DNA of 64,000 nt from Cladopsammia gracilis (taxonomy: Eukaryota; Cnidaria; Anthozoa; Scleractinia; Dendrophylliidae), in assembly GCA_022457155.1 (NCBI GenBank), contig JAJGOT010000053.1, forward strand, positions 648,501 to 712,500. The letters run 5' to 3'. The notes beneath the pieces are model-generated. The model was not told where the DNA came from. It made no database searches and saw nothing but the letters and a program-made list of their open reading frames with translations. Below, one piece after another: positions 10,740-24,849 of the stretch. The position numbers and the translations under genes are program-made. Within the stretch, counting starts at the first letter, position 1. Every line of letters starts with the position of its first letter.

Positions 10740-12370
10740 CGTGAGCGCGAGTTCCTGATTGCTAACGCTAAATAGGATCCATCGTTCCCATTACTTAAAG
10801 CCGTTAAAACAAAATGGAACGCCAGTTCCTGTTCGATTAAAAGCGAAGCTTATTGCGGTTTAAAAACGGAACAATAGTTCCCATTCAGTTGAAATAGGAA
10901 CAGTTTGATTAGGAACAAACTTGTTCCTTTGTGACGCTATTAGGAACCTTTTAAACAAAATGGGAACGGCAAGTAGTCAATTAGGAACAACACGTTCCTC
11001 ATTGCGCATCAGAAATAAGGCTTAATCGGAACAACTGGTCCTCATTGTCGATGTCAACAGCATAATATGCTAGTTAACAGGAACAAAGTGTTCCTTATTG
11101 GGTTAAGTGGGCAGTCAAATTAGGAACATTTGTTCTCCTTTCTCTCAAAAGGGAACAGATAGAAAAATCGGAACAACCCAAAAAGGACCTTTTGTTCCTA
11201 AACAGATGATAACGGAACCAGCTGTTCCTTTTCACCTCAATAAATAGGAACTTCGTGTTCCTAAGTGCTACAAATAGGAACCATTTGTTCCTTTTCACTT
11301 GAGAGTAAATAGGAACACGAGTTCCTATTTGCTACAAATAGGAACTATTTGTTCCTTTTCACTTGAGAGTAAATAGGAACACGAGTTCCTATTTGCTACA
11401 AATAGGAACCATTTGTTCCTTTTCACCCGAGAGTAAATAGGAACACGAGTTCCTGTTTGTTACAAATAGGAACCATTTGTTCCTTTTCACCTGAGAGTAA
11501 ATAGGAACACGAGTTCCTATTTGCTACAAATAGGAACCATTTGTTCCTTTTCACCTGAGAGTAAATAGGAACACGAGTTCCTATTTGCTACAAATAGGAA
11601 CCATTTGTTCCTTTTCACCTGAGTAAATAGGAACAAGAGTTCCTATTTGCTACAAATAGGAACCATTTGTTCCTTTTCACCCGAGAGTAAATAGGAACAC
11701 GAAGTTCCTATTTGCTACAAATAGGAACCATTTGTTCCTTTTCACCTGAGTAAATAGGAACACGAAGTTCCTATTTGCTACAAATAGGAACCATTTGTTC
11801 CTTTTCACCTGAGAGTAAATAGGAACACGAGTTCCTATTTGCTACAAATAGGAACCATTTGTTCCTTTTCACCTGAGTAAATAGGAACACGAGTTCCTAT
11901 TTGCTACAAATAGGAACCATTTGTTCCTTTTCACCTGAGTAAATAGGAACAAGAGTTCCTATTTGCTACAAATAGGAACCATTTTTTCCTTTTCACCTGA
12001 GTAAATAGGAACACGAAGTTCCTATTTGCTACAAATAGGAACCATTTGTTCCTTTTCACCTGAGTAAATAGGAACACGAAGTTCCTATTTACTACAAATA
12101 GGAACCGTTTGTTCCTTTTCACTTGAGTAAATAGGAACACGAAGTTCCTATTTACAACAAATAGGAACCAGTTGTTCCTTTTCACCTGAATAAATAGGAA
12201 CTTCGTGTTCCCAAGTACAACAAAAGGAACAATTTGTTCCGAATTTGCAAATCTTTGTTCCTTTTAAGGATTTGCGAAGGAACAAAAGTTCCTTTTTGTA
12301 CAAATTTAATTTGTTCCTAAAGTAACAAAAGGAACAAAAAGCAAAAATAAGCGGAACACTTGATTTTTGA
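10740..12370. repeat. GGAAC/GTTCC palindrome array, copy 2
   Basis: Same array as in copy 1 with a shorter core (about 11213-12216, roughly 16 units), so the copies differ in unit number even though their coding parts are nearly identical. Units vary by presence of AGAG after CCTG and by a 4- or 5-base loop in GGAAC-ACGA(A)-GTTCC. Confidence 0.92.
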
Positions 12371-12796
12371 AAAACCTCTTATATTTTGAGTCGCATCACT
12401 TAAAATCCTAAGTTGAAAATGTTTTAATGTGAAGAGTAGCCCAATAAGACCTAGCACAAAATACCAAGTTAAAATGTTGTGTTTAAAGCCAAATTTCTTG
12501 CTATCATTACTTTTGGGGAATGTATATGATCGTTTCCCAAAATTTCTGTTCCCATTTTAAAAACGTTAAAATCGGTTGGACTCCAACAATAATCTCTGCA
12601 TGTCTGATGATTTCTTATAAGTTCAAGGTGGTACGATGCTAGAAATTGATTTTTTTTGTTGTCGCAGCGCGATACGATTTCGAGAATTGGCTTAACTCTA
12701 AATGCGTTCCTTTAAAATAGGAACAGACATTGATAGGTCCACTTGTTCCTATATCTCAACAGCAAGACTTATTTCAGTTCAATGTCATTTCATATG

Positions 12797-13905
<1,109 letters not shown>

Positions 13906-16066
13906 TATTTCTCTGGACAATTAGATATTCTTTTGGTGCGGTTTTCATTTACTGTAGAATTTGTTTGAAATTCGAAACGGCCTTATTTTTCTAGTAGTGG
14001 AATGAAACCTGTACATGGTATTTTGTATCTGAGATCGCCATTCTGTGACTTTTCTTTTTAAGACAGGAGAATTTTATACCTTTTTTTAAATCAACTAGAA
14101 ACATAGTACAAGAGGAATAGCTTTAATAGACATCCACGATACGTTTTGAAAATCCAGGAATTGTTAACTGACTAAGTTGACTAAAAACATTTCTGGACTT
14201 TACCAATTTTAAGAGAAGAAAGTGGAATAAAAATTTTTTAATTATTTGCACGTCGAATCGGCTTTTTTTAACGACAAACTCAAAAAAGAGTGTGATATTT
14301 TTTTAATCAACCATAAAAATAATCACGAAGGGCATAGCTGTAATGTAATAACATTCCTTTTTTCTGTGATGTTATTTTTAAACAATACCCGGCATCGAAA
14401 ACTGCTAATTGAGCTAACTAAACAAAAAAATGCTTGGCCTTGGCCATGGCCAAACTTGATTGAACGAACGACTTTACAAAATTGAGATTCAAAACGGTCA
14501 CTCCTTTTTACTGGTAGACTGTAAATTACATCATTATTTACACATCGAATCGGCATTCCTGCAACAGTTCCTTTTTATGACAATAGCGTTCTGCTGTAAT
14601 TTTGTATTACGTGAGATGGCAAACAAAGGATCTTGTCAGAATAGAAGCAAACAAGCTACCAAGAAAGAATAAAAGGTAGACTGAAAAACGACGCTCTTGG
14701 CACTTTACACAGCTACAGACACCGGCGCGGCAAGTAAACAGTAAGGTACGTAGTTTTCAATTCTCTCCTGTAGACGGATTTCTTATATTTGTTAAGCAAG
14801 AAATTTCGTCAAACTCAGGGTAAACTAATCCTCGCCGCATAGAACGAAACATATCAAGAATGAAAACATGCAAAGACACTCAAGTTCAAACTGTTTACCT
14901 CTGGCAGGCAGTCGTATGTGATGCACGAATCGCCAAGCTTTTGTAATTTTAAAACATGTGAATGCATCGTTTAAGATCATGTTCGTTATTGATGTATTTT
15001 TTTTTTCATATCTTGCTTGTGTTAACCTCAGAGAATCCGAAGTGCCCTGGCATGGTTAGCAAGGTATTACCAGCCGTGCAAGGAACTTGTTCATTGCTAT
15101 CTACTAAAGTAGCGTACGCCAGAAATGAGCAAGACAGAAACGTCGACGACCTGTGGAGAAACATTTGCTTGCAAACGCGCGATGGCGGAGTGTGACGAGG
15201 CGATTAAAACGCAGATGAAAGGAGTGGCGTTCTTTTTTTTCCTCTGACTGCCCTGGAGCGAAGAAGTAAAGAAGATAGAAGGAAAGAAAATAACGGACAG
15301 ATTAAACGCTTCTTTAGCCCTAGTCAGCAATAAATTTCAACCAGTGCGTTGAGATTTAATTCATCATCATTTGCGAGTTGACGATTTCATACATGCAGCG
15401 TGTTAAATTTCAGAGTAGTTCGAAAAAGCCAAACGTAGTCAAATAGCGATTGAGTTAATTGATTGATAAGGTTTCGTTTCGTATAAAAAATTTTCCAATG
15501 TCACAATCAGCGCAGTTTATCTCTAAGATAGACCATAAGGCGGTCGTTTTCACTATTCTGAGAGTTGTGTAAATCAAGTCCAGTGGCAGAAAGCGTTGAA
15601 TGCTTCAAAATTAAATGGCGCTGTTGATTCTGTAGTTTATTCGATTCTCTGTGTTATTTTTTCGAGCTAAAAAGTTAAGCCGGGTGTATCGTTCAATTAT
15701 ATACTACTACACGTCGCCTATTGTTTAATTTAATTGTTTAATTGTAACTATTGTTTAACAATTACATCAGTACATGCAAGGGACTTTCAATGTCAACTGG
15801 ACAAGTTTACTACTTATATTATCAAGAATAGTTCAGTAAAAACCCAACGATAAGGGTTCAGTTTTGTTTTGTTTTTTGAGTAAAACTAACTGTCTTGCCC
15901 GCTGCACATGGCCAGGATGGAAATGGATTGTATCTTGAAAATACTGGCCAATATCTCGAAAAAAATTGGCCAATTTTTTCAAGTTTATCGCTTCTCTCTT
16001 GGAAAACTCGCTTAAAATCTGATTATGGTTTATTCTCTCTTTGAGAATTCACTTGATATCTTCCTC
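13906..16066. other. Spacer between copies 2 and 3
   Basis: No gene supported. A diverged duplication carries CATCGAATCGGC-type blocks at about 14240 and 14540. A degenerate single unit of the 187-bp family is visible at about 15680-15840 (GGGACTTTCAATGTCAACTG), suggesting an older remnant of the element. The rest is unremarkable. Confidence 0.45.
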
Positions 16067-16234
16067 TTAGTTTTCTACAAGCATTTCATGCACGATAAAG
16101 GTACTTAGTTTCAATTTGGAGCAGTTTTGACCCCCAAAAAACTCAAAATCACCCTGGTATAGCTCCTTTAAGCTGGGTGAATCTTTCAATATTATATAAA
16201 GAATACACATCGTTTATCGAAACCACTGTTTGAC

Positions 16235-17187
16235 AATTCCATACATGCAAAGAACTTTAAATGTCAACTGGATACGTTTACTACTTATATTATCAAGAAG
16301 AGTTCAAGTCTGTCTGCGCCATATCATTGCGTTTCGCGCATTGTATTGGCTTGCTAGAGAGCTTGAATTCTGTTCAATTCATAACATTTTTATCTCGCGA
16401 CTAAGCAAATGTCCGCGCCGATGGTCGATTCACTTATTTGTGGCATGCAAAGAACGTTTTACTACTTATATTCTCAAGAAGAGTTCAAGTTAGTCTGCGC
16501 CATATCATTGCGTTTCGCGCATTGATTTGGCGTGCTAGAGAGCTTGAATTCTGTCCAATTCATAACATTTTTAACTCGCGACTAAGCAAATGTCTGCGCC
16601 GATGGTCGATTCACTTATTGTGGCATGCAAAGAACTTTCAATGTTTACTAGTTATATTATGAAGAAGAGTTCAAGTCAGTCTGCGCCATATCATTGCATT
16701 TCGCGCATTGATTTGGCTCGATAAAGGGCTTGAATTCTGTCCAATTTATAACATTTTTAACTCGCGACTAAGCAAATGTCCGCGCCGATGGTCGATCCAC
16801 TTGTTTGTGGCATGCAAAGAACTTTCAATGTTTACTAGTTATATTATGAAGAAGAGTTCAAGTCAGTCTGCGCCATATCATTGCATTTCGCGCATTGATT
16901 TGGCTTGCTAAAGGGCTTGAATTCTGTCCAATTTATAACATTTTTAACTCGCGACTAAGCAAATGTCTGCGCCGATGGTCGATTCACTTATTGTGGCATG
17001 CAAAGAACTTTCAATGTTTACTAGTTATATTATGAAGAAGAGTTCAAGTCAGTCTGCGCCATATCATTGCATTTCGCGCATTGATTTGGCTTGCTAAAGG
17101 GCTTGAATTCTGTCCAATTCATAACATTTTTAACTCGCGACTAAGCAAATGTCCGCGCCGATGGTCGATCCACTTATTTGTGGCATG
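16235..17187. repeat. Tandem array of ~187-bp units, copy 3
   Basis: About five units of the family, including one shortened unit near 16440. As in the other copies the last unit runs into the end of the recombinase gene. Confidence 0.9.
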
Positions 17188-18952
17188 ATTTCGAATGTGA
17201 TCCAAATCTCCTCGCAGCACGGCTCAGCAGAGAGTTTGCTGTCCTTCCGGTTTGAAAATGAAATTCGGGGTCTCTTAGAATCGCTTGCCATTGCCCGTAG
17301 CCGTGTCGTTCAAGTCCCGTTTTTAGATATCGGTCCTCCTCGGGGGTGAACAACATTTGTTTTCTTCTCGCGCCAATTTCAGTGGCTTTGCACGCGCGTT
17401 CTGTCTTTAGACTTGCAACCCTTCGTAAAGGCTTGGGCCGCGGTGGTGTTTTGGGGCTCGTTTCGACTTCGTCCGCAGAAGACATGTCGCCCTTAACGTC
17501 ATCGTCCTGCTCTTGGGAAGACGTCGATTTGTCCGAAAGCCTCGAGCGCACGTCCATTTCTAACTCCGATCCCTTGTCGCCGTGCAATCTTTCCAGAAAT
17601 TCGTGCGCTTTTGTAGCGACCTCGCGCGATCGTTGTTTTTGATAGTGAACTCTTGCCACGACAGAGCTGTGTTTCTGGTCCTCGGAGATCGCGCTTTGCG
17701 CGCTACTGCTGAGATGTTTGGAGCTCTCGGTTTCAACAATTTGTCGATAGCGAGTCGGGTGAACGTACTTGCCAGTTGCGTCGAAAACTAACTTGCTCAT
17801 CAGTTCTCCCAGCTTGTTTTGCTGTCCTCCGTTTCTCGTTACTAAAACGTAATCGCAGGTCGGCTTGAGCAGAGGGCGAATGTGATTGATGTATCCATCC
17901 AACACTTGCATGCTAGTGTCAGTCAGGAATAGAGAATCGAAGCCGTATTTGCCCGCCGTTTTGAACATTTTCTGATCGATAAACCCGCCGTTCGTCTTAG
18001 CTTTGTTCACCATCTCGACGGTCAAATACTGATATGTCATTGGGCGCGATCCTTTGACCTTGATAAACAAATACACGGCGAGGAATTTGGTGGCAAACGA
18101 CAAGTCCAACGGGGATACCGTACCCTGTTTCTCCTTGCACGCGTTCAGCACGCCCTCGTAGCGCGGCAAGAAACGCGCCACGACTTCCAATAGCTCCTCT
18201 AGCGTTGCCCAATGTCCCTTGGCTTCTAAGGCGTCGATATCGAGTTCGCTGGTCCACTGCAATCGCATCATTTTGGAAACGGTTTTGCGCACCCTTTTCA
18301 GGTACATTTCTGTCGAAGACAGCCCTCTCAAAATGGAGTCCGATGCGCCGTTCACTTTTCGAAAGTCTCCCAGTTCTGCAATGGCGTCCAAGTAGCCTAG
18401 ACGTCCTGCGTGCCTGAGCTTCCAGTCGTCTTGCATCGTGTCGACAAATTTAAATAGGAGATTGGGAGAACATAAACTAAAGTCGACGATGTCAAAAGTG
18501 AGCTCCTCTTCGTCTTCGCAACAGAATTTGAGAAATTTCAAACACTTGCTGACGATTTGTTGTGCTTGGCGATCGCTTTTACAGCCGCCGCCACTGCCGG
18601 TTAGCCAGGATGAAAAATCTCGAGCAATATCGCTCGACATGTCAAAAGACGCGATTGTTCTGATTTTACGTCGAGCCTTCTGATCGGCGTCGGCTTCATT
18701 TTCCGCGTTGCCTAAACACGCCGCTTCAATCTCAGTGCTGTTTGGCTTTTCGTCGAAATGAAAATACCAACGGTGTTTGTTCTTTACGTGTTTTCTACAG
18801 CCTCTTTGCGAGGTAAATCCATCGTGATTGCAGGTTTGAAGTGGACAGTGAAAAAGGCCATCAGAATCGTCTTCTTCTAAGTGAAGCCTCTTTGGTTTGG
18901 GCGATGCGTTTGCTAACTTTGACCAGTCGATCTCGTCCTCTCGTTTGTTCAT
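17174..18952 (-). CDS. C2H2 zinc finger - tyrosine recombinase - Myb/SANT-like protein, full-length copy
   Basis: 592 aa from the ATG at 18950-18952. A C2H2 finger is formed by C36, C41, H55 and H60. A helical region follows (about 110-290, probably the core-binding domain), then the catalytic domain: R303, H398 and R401 (HPTR), H428 and nucleophile Y437; K335 is a candidate for the catalytic lysine. An acidic/Ser-rich linker (about 460-530) leads to a Myb/SANT-like domain (about 534-582, W555). The set matches tyrosine recombinases, which cut and rejoin DNA through a 3'-phosphotyrosine. The lack of any reverse transcriptase nearby argues for a Crypton-type DNA element rather than DIRS or Ngaro. 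The last residues and stop lie in the 3' repeat. No intron is needed to read it. Confidence 0.88.
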   Translation of the reverse strand: MNKREDEIDWSKLANASPKPKRLHLEEDDSDGLFHCPLQTCNHDGFTSQRGCRKHVKNKHRWYFHFDEKPNSTEIEAACLGNAENEADADQKARRKIRTIASFDMSSDIARDFSSWLTGSGGGCKSDRQAQQIVSKCLKFLKFCCEDEEELTFDIVDFSLCSPNLLFKFVDTMQDDWKLRHAGRLGYLDAIAELGDFRKVNGASDSILRGLSSTEMYLKRVRKTVSKMMRLQWTSELDIDALEAKGHWATLEELLEVVARFLPRYEGVLNACKEKQGTVSPLDLSFATKFLAVYLFIKVKGSRPMTYQYLTVEMVNKAKTNGGFIDQKMFKTAGKYGFDSLFLTDTSMQVLDGYINHIRPLLKPTCDYVLVTRNGGQQNKLGELMSKLVFDATGKYVHPTRYRQIVETESSKHLSSSAQSAISEDQKHSSVVARVHYQKQRSREVATKAHEFLERLHGDKGSELEMDVRSRLSDKSTSSQEQDDDVKGDMSSADEVETSPKTPPRPKPLRRVASLKTERACKATEIGARRKQMLFTPEEDRYLKTGLERHGYGQWQAILRDPEFHFQTGRTANSLLSRAARRFGSHSKSCHK

Positions 18953-19259
18953 CTCTAGCACCAAATTAAACGTAGCTGGAAGATTTTAAAGTTTCTCTCG
19001 CGCGGTTACTACATATATTAGCCGACTTGTTTATCCCTCCCGAGAGACATTATTCGATGTTTGGCTAAAAAAAGCTTGTTCCTTGTCGCATTATCTCTTG
19101 CATGTCCCATTGTTCGCACGACACAATTAAACAAATTTGTTTTAGGGCCGACACATAACCAAACGGAACAAAAGGACAATTCCAAACTTGCACGGACCTG
19201 CATGCCCTAATAACGTGATTAAACATGCTGTAGGCAAGCCAGAGTGACAGACTAACATC

Positions 19260-21010
19260 GTGAGCGCGAGTTCCTGATTGCTAACGCTAAATAGGATCCA
19301 TCGTTCCCATTACTTAAAGCCGTTAAAACAAAATGGAACGCCAGTTCCTGTTCGATTAAAAGCGAAGCTTATTGCGGTTTAAAAACGAAACAATAGTTCC
19401 CATTCAGTTGAAATGGGAACAGTTTGATTAGGAACAAACTTGTTCCTTTGTGACGCTATTAGGAACCTTTTAAACAAAATGAGAACGGCAAGTAGTCAAT
19501 TAGGAACAACACGTTCCTCATTGCGCATCAGAGAAGGCTTAATCGGAACAACTGGTCCTCATTGTCGATGTCAACAGCATAATATGCTAGTTAACAGGAA
19601 CAAAGTGTTCCTTATTGGGTTAAGTGGGCAGTCAAATTAGGAACATTTGTTCTCCTTTCTCTCAAAAGGGAACAGATAGAAAAATCGGAACAACCCAAAA
19701 AGGACCTTTTGTTCCTAAACAGATGATAACGGAACCAGCTGTTCCTTTTCACCTCAATAAATAGGAACTTCGTGTTCCTAAGTGCTACAAATAGGAACCA
19801 TTTGTTCCTTTTCACTTGAGAGTAAATAGGAACACGAGTTCCTATTTGCTACAAATAGGAACCATTTGTTCCTTTTCACTTGAGAGTAAATAGGAACACG
19901 AGTTCCTATTTGCTACAAATAGGAACCATTTGTTCCTTTTCACTTGAGAGTAAATAGGAACACGAGTTCCTGTTTGTTACAAATAGGAACCATTTGTTCC
20001 TTTTCACTTGAGAGTAAATAGGAACACGAGTTCCTATTTGTTACAAATAGGAACCATTTGTTCCTTTTCACCTGAGAGTAAATAGGAACACGAGTTCCTA
20101 TTTGCTACAAATAGGAACCATTTGTTCCTTTTCACCTGAGTAAATAGGAACACGAGTTCCTATTTGCTACAAATAGGAACCATTTGTTCCTTTTCACCTG
20201 AGTAAATAGGAACAAGAGTTCCTATTTGCTACAAATAGGAACCATTTGTTCCTTTTCACCCGAGAGTAAATAGGAACACGAAGTTCCTATTTGCTACAAA
20301 TAGGAACCATTTGTTCCTTTTCACCTGAGAGTAAATAGGAACACGAGTTCCTATTGGCTACAAATAGGAACCATTTGTTCCTTTTCACCTGAGTAAATAG
20401 GAACACGAGTTCCTATTTGCTACAAATAGGAACCATTTGTTCCTTTTCACCTGAGAGTAAATAGGAACACGAGTTCCTATTTGCTACAAATAGGAACCAT
20501 TTGTTCCTTTTCACCTGAGTAAATAGGAACACGAGTTCCTATTTGCTACAAATAGGAACCATTTGTTCCTTTTCACCTGAGTAAATAGGAACAAGAGTTC
20601 CTATTTGCTACAAATAGGAACCATTTGTTCCTTTTCACCTGAGTAAATAGGAACACGAAGTTCCTATTTGCTACAAATAGGAACAATTTGTTCCTTTTCA
20701 CCTGAGTAAATAGGAACACGAAGTTCCTATTTACTACAAATAGGAACCATTTGTTCCTTTTCACCTGAGTAAATAGGAACACGAAGTTCCTATTTACTAC
20801 AAATAGGAACCAGTTGTTCCTTTTCACCTGAATAAATAGGAACTTCGTGTTCCCAAGTACAACAAAAGGAACAATTTGTTCCGAATTTGCAAATCTTTGT
20901 TCCTTTTAAGGATTTGCGAAGGAACAAAAGTTCCTTTTTGTACAAATTTAATTTGTTCCTAAAGTAATTAAAGGAACAAAAAGCAAAAAAAAGCGGAACA
21001 CTTGATTTTT
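19260..21010. repeat. GGAAC/GTTCC palindrome array, copy 3
   Basis: Third array, core about 19731-20852 (roughly 18 units), upstream of the full-length gene. Unit sequence and order of variants resemble but do not equal those of copies 1 and 2. Confidence 0.92.
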
Positions 21011-21165
21011 GAAAAACCTCTTATATTTTGAGTCGCATCACTTAAAATCCTAAGTTGAAAATGTTTTAATGTGAAGAGTAGCCCAATAAGACCTAGCACA
21101 AAATACCAAGTTAAAATGTTGTGTTTAAAGCCAAAATTCTTGCTATCATTACTTTTGGGGAATGT

Positions 21166-21225
21166 ATATGATGATGATGATGGTGATGATGATGATGATG
21201 ATGATGATGAGGATGAGGATGAGGA
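21166..21225. repeat. (GAT)n microsatellite at the broken end of copy 3
   Basis: GAT/GGT/GAG triplets begin exactly where copy 3 diverges from copies 1 and 2. Confidence 0.85.
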
Positions 21226-22669
21226 AACCAGAAAGTGCAATATAAACATCGGTAAAGTTCTGATCAACTTTAAAAGACAATTCATTTTAAATGCAAATCG
21301 TATCAAATCTTATCAAGTATATACACCAAATTGAAGAAACGTTGTCGGGTGAAAAGCGTAAACCATGAATGATGCGACCCAAAGGCTTATTGGGAAGTTG
21401 GGTAAATTAATCTTCGTTTGTGACAGAATACACATAACATTAATACACGATGCATAAATCATGCTCTAAAATGTCTCAAACAAGAAAACATCTTGATTAT
21501 CAAGAAATGGAATATTACTATGCTTACCAATGCTGCCTACCCAGAATCCCATTCGGTCTCATCGTTCATGGTTTATGCTTTTCACGGGTCAACGTTTCTT
21601 CAATTAGGTGTACACCGTTGCAAACTGAAAAATCGGACGCTAGTTAGCTCACCTGAATGTAGATATACTCGCTTGCAAAATATTCCCGTTAACAGAGTTG
21701 TTCACTATGTCCATCTAATAAAGAAAAAAAATCATATATTTTGATTTTACTCCTTTAACAATTTTTCATTGAAGTGGATGTGAATACCGAATCAGTAGAA
21801 AGCCAAATGGGGAAAAAATCGTGCACAAAATCCAGACCAATACCTACTGATGAACAACAAATACTTTTCCGACTTTGGGTAACCAATCAGAGCGCGCAAT
21901 ATCCACTGGTTTACTTCAGGTTTACTTAAATAAAATAAGCGGGATGTGGTGCAAGAAGATCTAAATTTATTTTTTGAGTATTCAACTCTCCGAGTGTTTG
22001 TTTTGTATTTATTTATTTATTTATTTATTTGGTAACGGTACTAATTTGAGGAAGATACCAGAAATTTAGAATAAGTACACATAAAATACCTAAACAATGC
22101 TACTTTACGACTAGATTTCAGTTCGGTGTAAATTAGTGGTTGTTTTGTGTCAATTGTCTCTTAAGTGTTATGTTTCAGTTAAGATAAGGGTCAAGAATAA
22201 AATATTTGGGAAAAAAACATTTGAAGAGAAAGTTTGATTGATTACGCGCCTTCACGTCTGTGTAAGTCTGGATTTCCACTGTTGCATAATTTTTACGTGC
22301 GTAAATATAATAAGAGACGATGCATGAACAGCTTGCATAGAAATTTACACGAGCTGTTCATACATCGTCTCTTATTTTTATTTACGCACGTTAAAATTAC
22401 GCGACAGTGGAAATCCACGTTACCGGCCAATTCCCAATATCTGAATACAAGTTGTCCTTTCTTGTGCACATACACTTTTTATTTAATAGTACTATAGTCG
22501 AAACTCTCCTCGCGGACGCCTCCATAATACGGATACTTTTGCATGATGGAGCTCGGGGTGAAAAGATGGCCAGGAGATACTCATTTTACGAGAGCTTTTG
22601 AATAGATGTCTTATGACAGTGGTCGTAGGTTAAAATCACGAGAATGGAGGTATTAAAGTTTAAGGCTTA
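21226..22669. other. Intergenic or intronic stretch with one hairpin repeat
   Basis: No gene supported. At about 22270-22425 an imperfect inverted repeat has arms with GGATTTCCACTGTTGC and ACGATGCATGAACAGC and their complements, MITE-like. An ATTT run is at 22008-22031. Confidence 0.45.
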
Positions 22670-22670
22670 C

Positions 22671-22795
22671 CTGGTTTTGAAACTCCTGGACTAAATCCTT
22701 GGATTTTCGTGAATTGGGATCTTCTAAAGTTGGATTCCAACTTAGATCAAGAAGCACGACATCCATATAGGCTTCCAAGGGTATGCCGCTAAAAG
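22671..22795 (-). CDS. Internal exon encoding a SEA-like domain segment
   Basis: This 125-bp exon has an acceptor (CTGCAG) and a strong donor (CAG|GTAAGC) on the minus strand and encodes 41 codons without a stop. The peptide includes AYMDVVLLDLSW and DLVQEFQNQ, the beta-strand then helix pattern at the start of SEA domains, which occur in mucins, adhesion GPCRs and other cell-surface proteins. It begins with two bases of a split codon, compatible in phase with the end proposed for the LamG-like exon at 28756-29469 on the same strand. I infer one gene reading LamG then SEA, with later exons at lower coordinates and possibly beyond the recombinase elements. Confidence 0.55.
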
Positions 22796-22799
22796 CTGC

Positions 22800-24060
22800 A
22801 GTTTGAAAATAAGTACTACAATATAAGAAAAACCAGTTTATTATAAAAACTTAAGTAAAATACTAGTTAGGATCTCTCCCACCTCGGAAAAATCACTTCA
22901 CGACGCATGTGAAGATATCAATTTTGTCTTCACTGTGAAATGTGAAGATATGAAATGAATGTCTTCACGTTCGCTACACGTTCGGCCTTATTCGGATCTT
23001 CCTCAGAGATCTACAGATTCCTTCGTCAATCTTCGGAAATTTTTGAATGATGATCGGAAACGTTCGTACAAAATACAGGTGATGTGTGTTGCCTCAGAAA
23101 GATAAGAAGGAGCCCAGTCTTCGGGAGTCTTCGGCGTGCGTTTCTCAAAACTCCCGAAGACTTTTCAAGCCCGAAAGCGATTTTTGAAGTTCACGCCAAT
23201 TTCTTTCAAGTCGCGGTGAACTTTTTAACCCGAAAACCAGTGCAAAGTTTCTCGTCGATTTAACATTATATTTCTTAAGTTTCAAAACGAAGGAAAATTG
23301 AATCTTTTTTTGGTAAATATCCTGCACATAAAATAGCGTTTCGGGAACTTCATCGGGAGTTTGGAGAAAGCCACACCCAAGACCGGATTATTCACTAAAC
23401 GCGATTAAGCTAACACGGGTTTAGCATCAATTTTGATTCCAGTTCAATAATTAATCAAAGGAATTTTTTCCAAAGCATTTTTCCCTTTAGTTTCGGCTTC
23501 GATTTGTCTTCACGTGTATAGCTTAAAATTAGCCTTTGAAAACCTTAGCGATAAAAAGGCTTTGAACAATCAAAATCAAAAATTTAATTTAAATTTAATC
23601 AAAAATTAAGACTATCTAATTTTCATATTGCTAATAGTCGATCCTAAGTAAAATCAGAGTATGAGCGACCTCGTGATCTTTGTGATGTAATTTAAAATAA
23701 AAAGTATTACCGTAATTTCGTAGCAGTAGAATAGATATTAGCGGAGCTCTCGCCCGCTCGCTCAGTGACATGTGTGTCGGTGCGTCGGAGCGTCGCGCAA
23801 GGCTAATTCGCGGGCGCGTATGACGTCGCAAAACATGTGCGTGTGACGCCACACAACATCCAGGATCTTAGCAATTTTGAAACCAAAGCGAGGCTTTGTT
23901 TTTCGCGTGGCTACACGGTCGAATGTCACGTCAGCTCGGTAAACATTTTGATGTTTTGCTGTGTTTAGCGGAGAAAACCGTTTCAAATTACAGTCGTTAT
24001 TTCCCTGTATTTTTTCGCGGTTTGCTACTCAAGACAGGGATATTAATTAAGGGATACTCA
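22800..24060. other. Host intronic or intergenic DNA
   Basis: No gene or clear repeat boundaries supported; short palindromic pieces occur near 22900-23050 and 23120-23180. Confidence 0.35.
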
Positions 24061-24065
24061 GAAAC

Positions 24066-24496
24066 CGCTATAGGGCGATCTTTGCTGATGTCATTGTTTA
24101 CATTTTGCTTCATTAGCATACGAATTAACGATTTACGTAGAGAAGGCACCGTGCTAAATACGAATTGACTTCAAAAGTTGAAAGAGCTTGTTAAACCCAG
24201 TAATCTATGCAATTTTTAGCTTTTTTCATGCAATATTTAAGGAAATATCTGCTGTTAAAAACTGCAAAATTGTTGGGTGGCAAAAGCGCTGAGCCATACA
24301 TTCTTTGTAAAATTTTGAATTTTTAAAACAACATTGCACGAAATGTATCTAGTATATCAGGCTCAAATTTCCAGAGAAAGCTAATTGTGCTATGCCCGTT
24401 TAATATTCAGTGTTGATTTTTTTGTAGCTAGGTAAGAGAATGAGGCGTATATGCTAATGAGGCAAAAATGGTAAACAAAGATTCCCCTATAGTGGA
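24066..24496. mobile_element. MITE-like inverted repeat
   Basis: Left arm CGCTATAGGGCGATCTTTG...CTTCATTAGCATACG is matched by right arm ATATGCTAATGAGGCA...AACAAAGATTCCCCTATAG. No coding capacity. Confidence 0.6.
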
Positions 24497-24643
24497 AAAA
24501 GAAGACTGCTTTCAGGGATAAAATCTTGCTTCGAGGAACTTCATACGTTTTTATCAATGCAGGAGCAATGCGGGGAGATGTTTCTCACTTCGGATTTCAG
24601 AACTGAAGAAGCGGAGATGTAAAGAATTTCCAGCAGTCGAGGG

Positions 24644-24843
24644 ACTAAGGCCCCGTCCACACGTATTCGGATATTTTTGAATCCGCCACTTTTTTGTTGC
24701 GGATTGGCCTTCCGTCCACACGTATCCGGCGAATTCGGGCAAATACGATTCGAATACGCTGCGTGTGGACGCGAATATTTTCTAATCCGTAACAAAAAAG
24801 TTGCGGATTCAAAAATATCCGGATACGTGTGGACGGGGCCTTA
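24644..24843. mobile_element. MITE with TAAGGCCCCGTCCACACG ends
   Basis: A 200-bp element whose two ends are near-perfect inverted repeats (TAAGGCCCCGTCCACACG outward), with inner complementary ATTTTTGAATCCGC and GCGGATTCAAAAATA blocks. Confidence 0.8.
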
Positions 24844-24849
24844 AAGTAA

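Larger units (their letters stand above)
7526..12770 (-). mobile_element. Crypton-like tyrosine-recombinase element, copy 2
   Basis: The most complete copy in the window. The left limit is where homology with copy 3 begins (TTAGTTTTCTACAAGC, near 7526 and 16067); the right limit is where homology with copy 1 ends. Gene order is the same as in the other copies: palindrome array, gene on the minus strand, 187-bp repeats. It lacks the zinc-finger segment, like copy 1, but keeps the 138-bp upstream segment that copy 1 has lost. No inverted termini or clear target duplication seen. Confidence 0.72.
16067..21172 (-). mobile_element. Crypton-like tyrosine-recombinase element, copy 3 (full-length gene)
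   Basis: Same layout as copies 1 and 2 but more diverged from them than they are from each other, with several substitutions in the gene. It is the only copy retaining the zinc-finger coding segment (18630-18815). Homology with copies 1 and 2 stops abruptly at about 21172 at a (GAT)n run, so about 350 bp of the right end is missing or replaced. Confidence 0.72.
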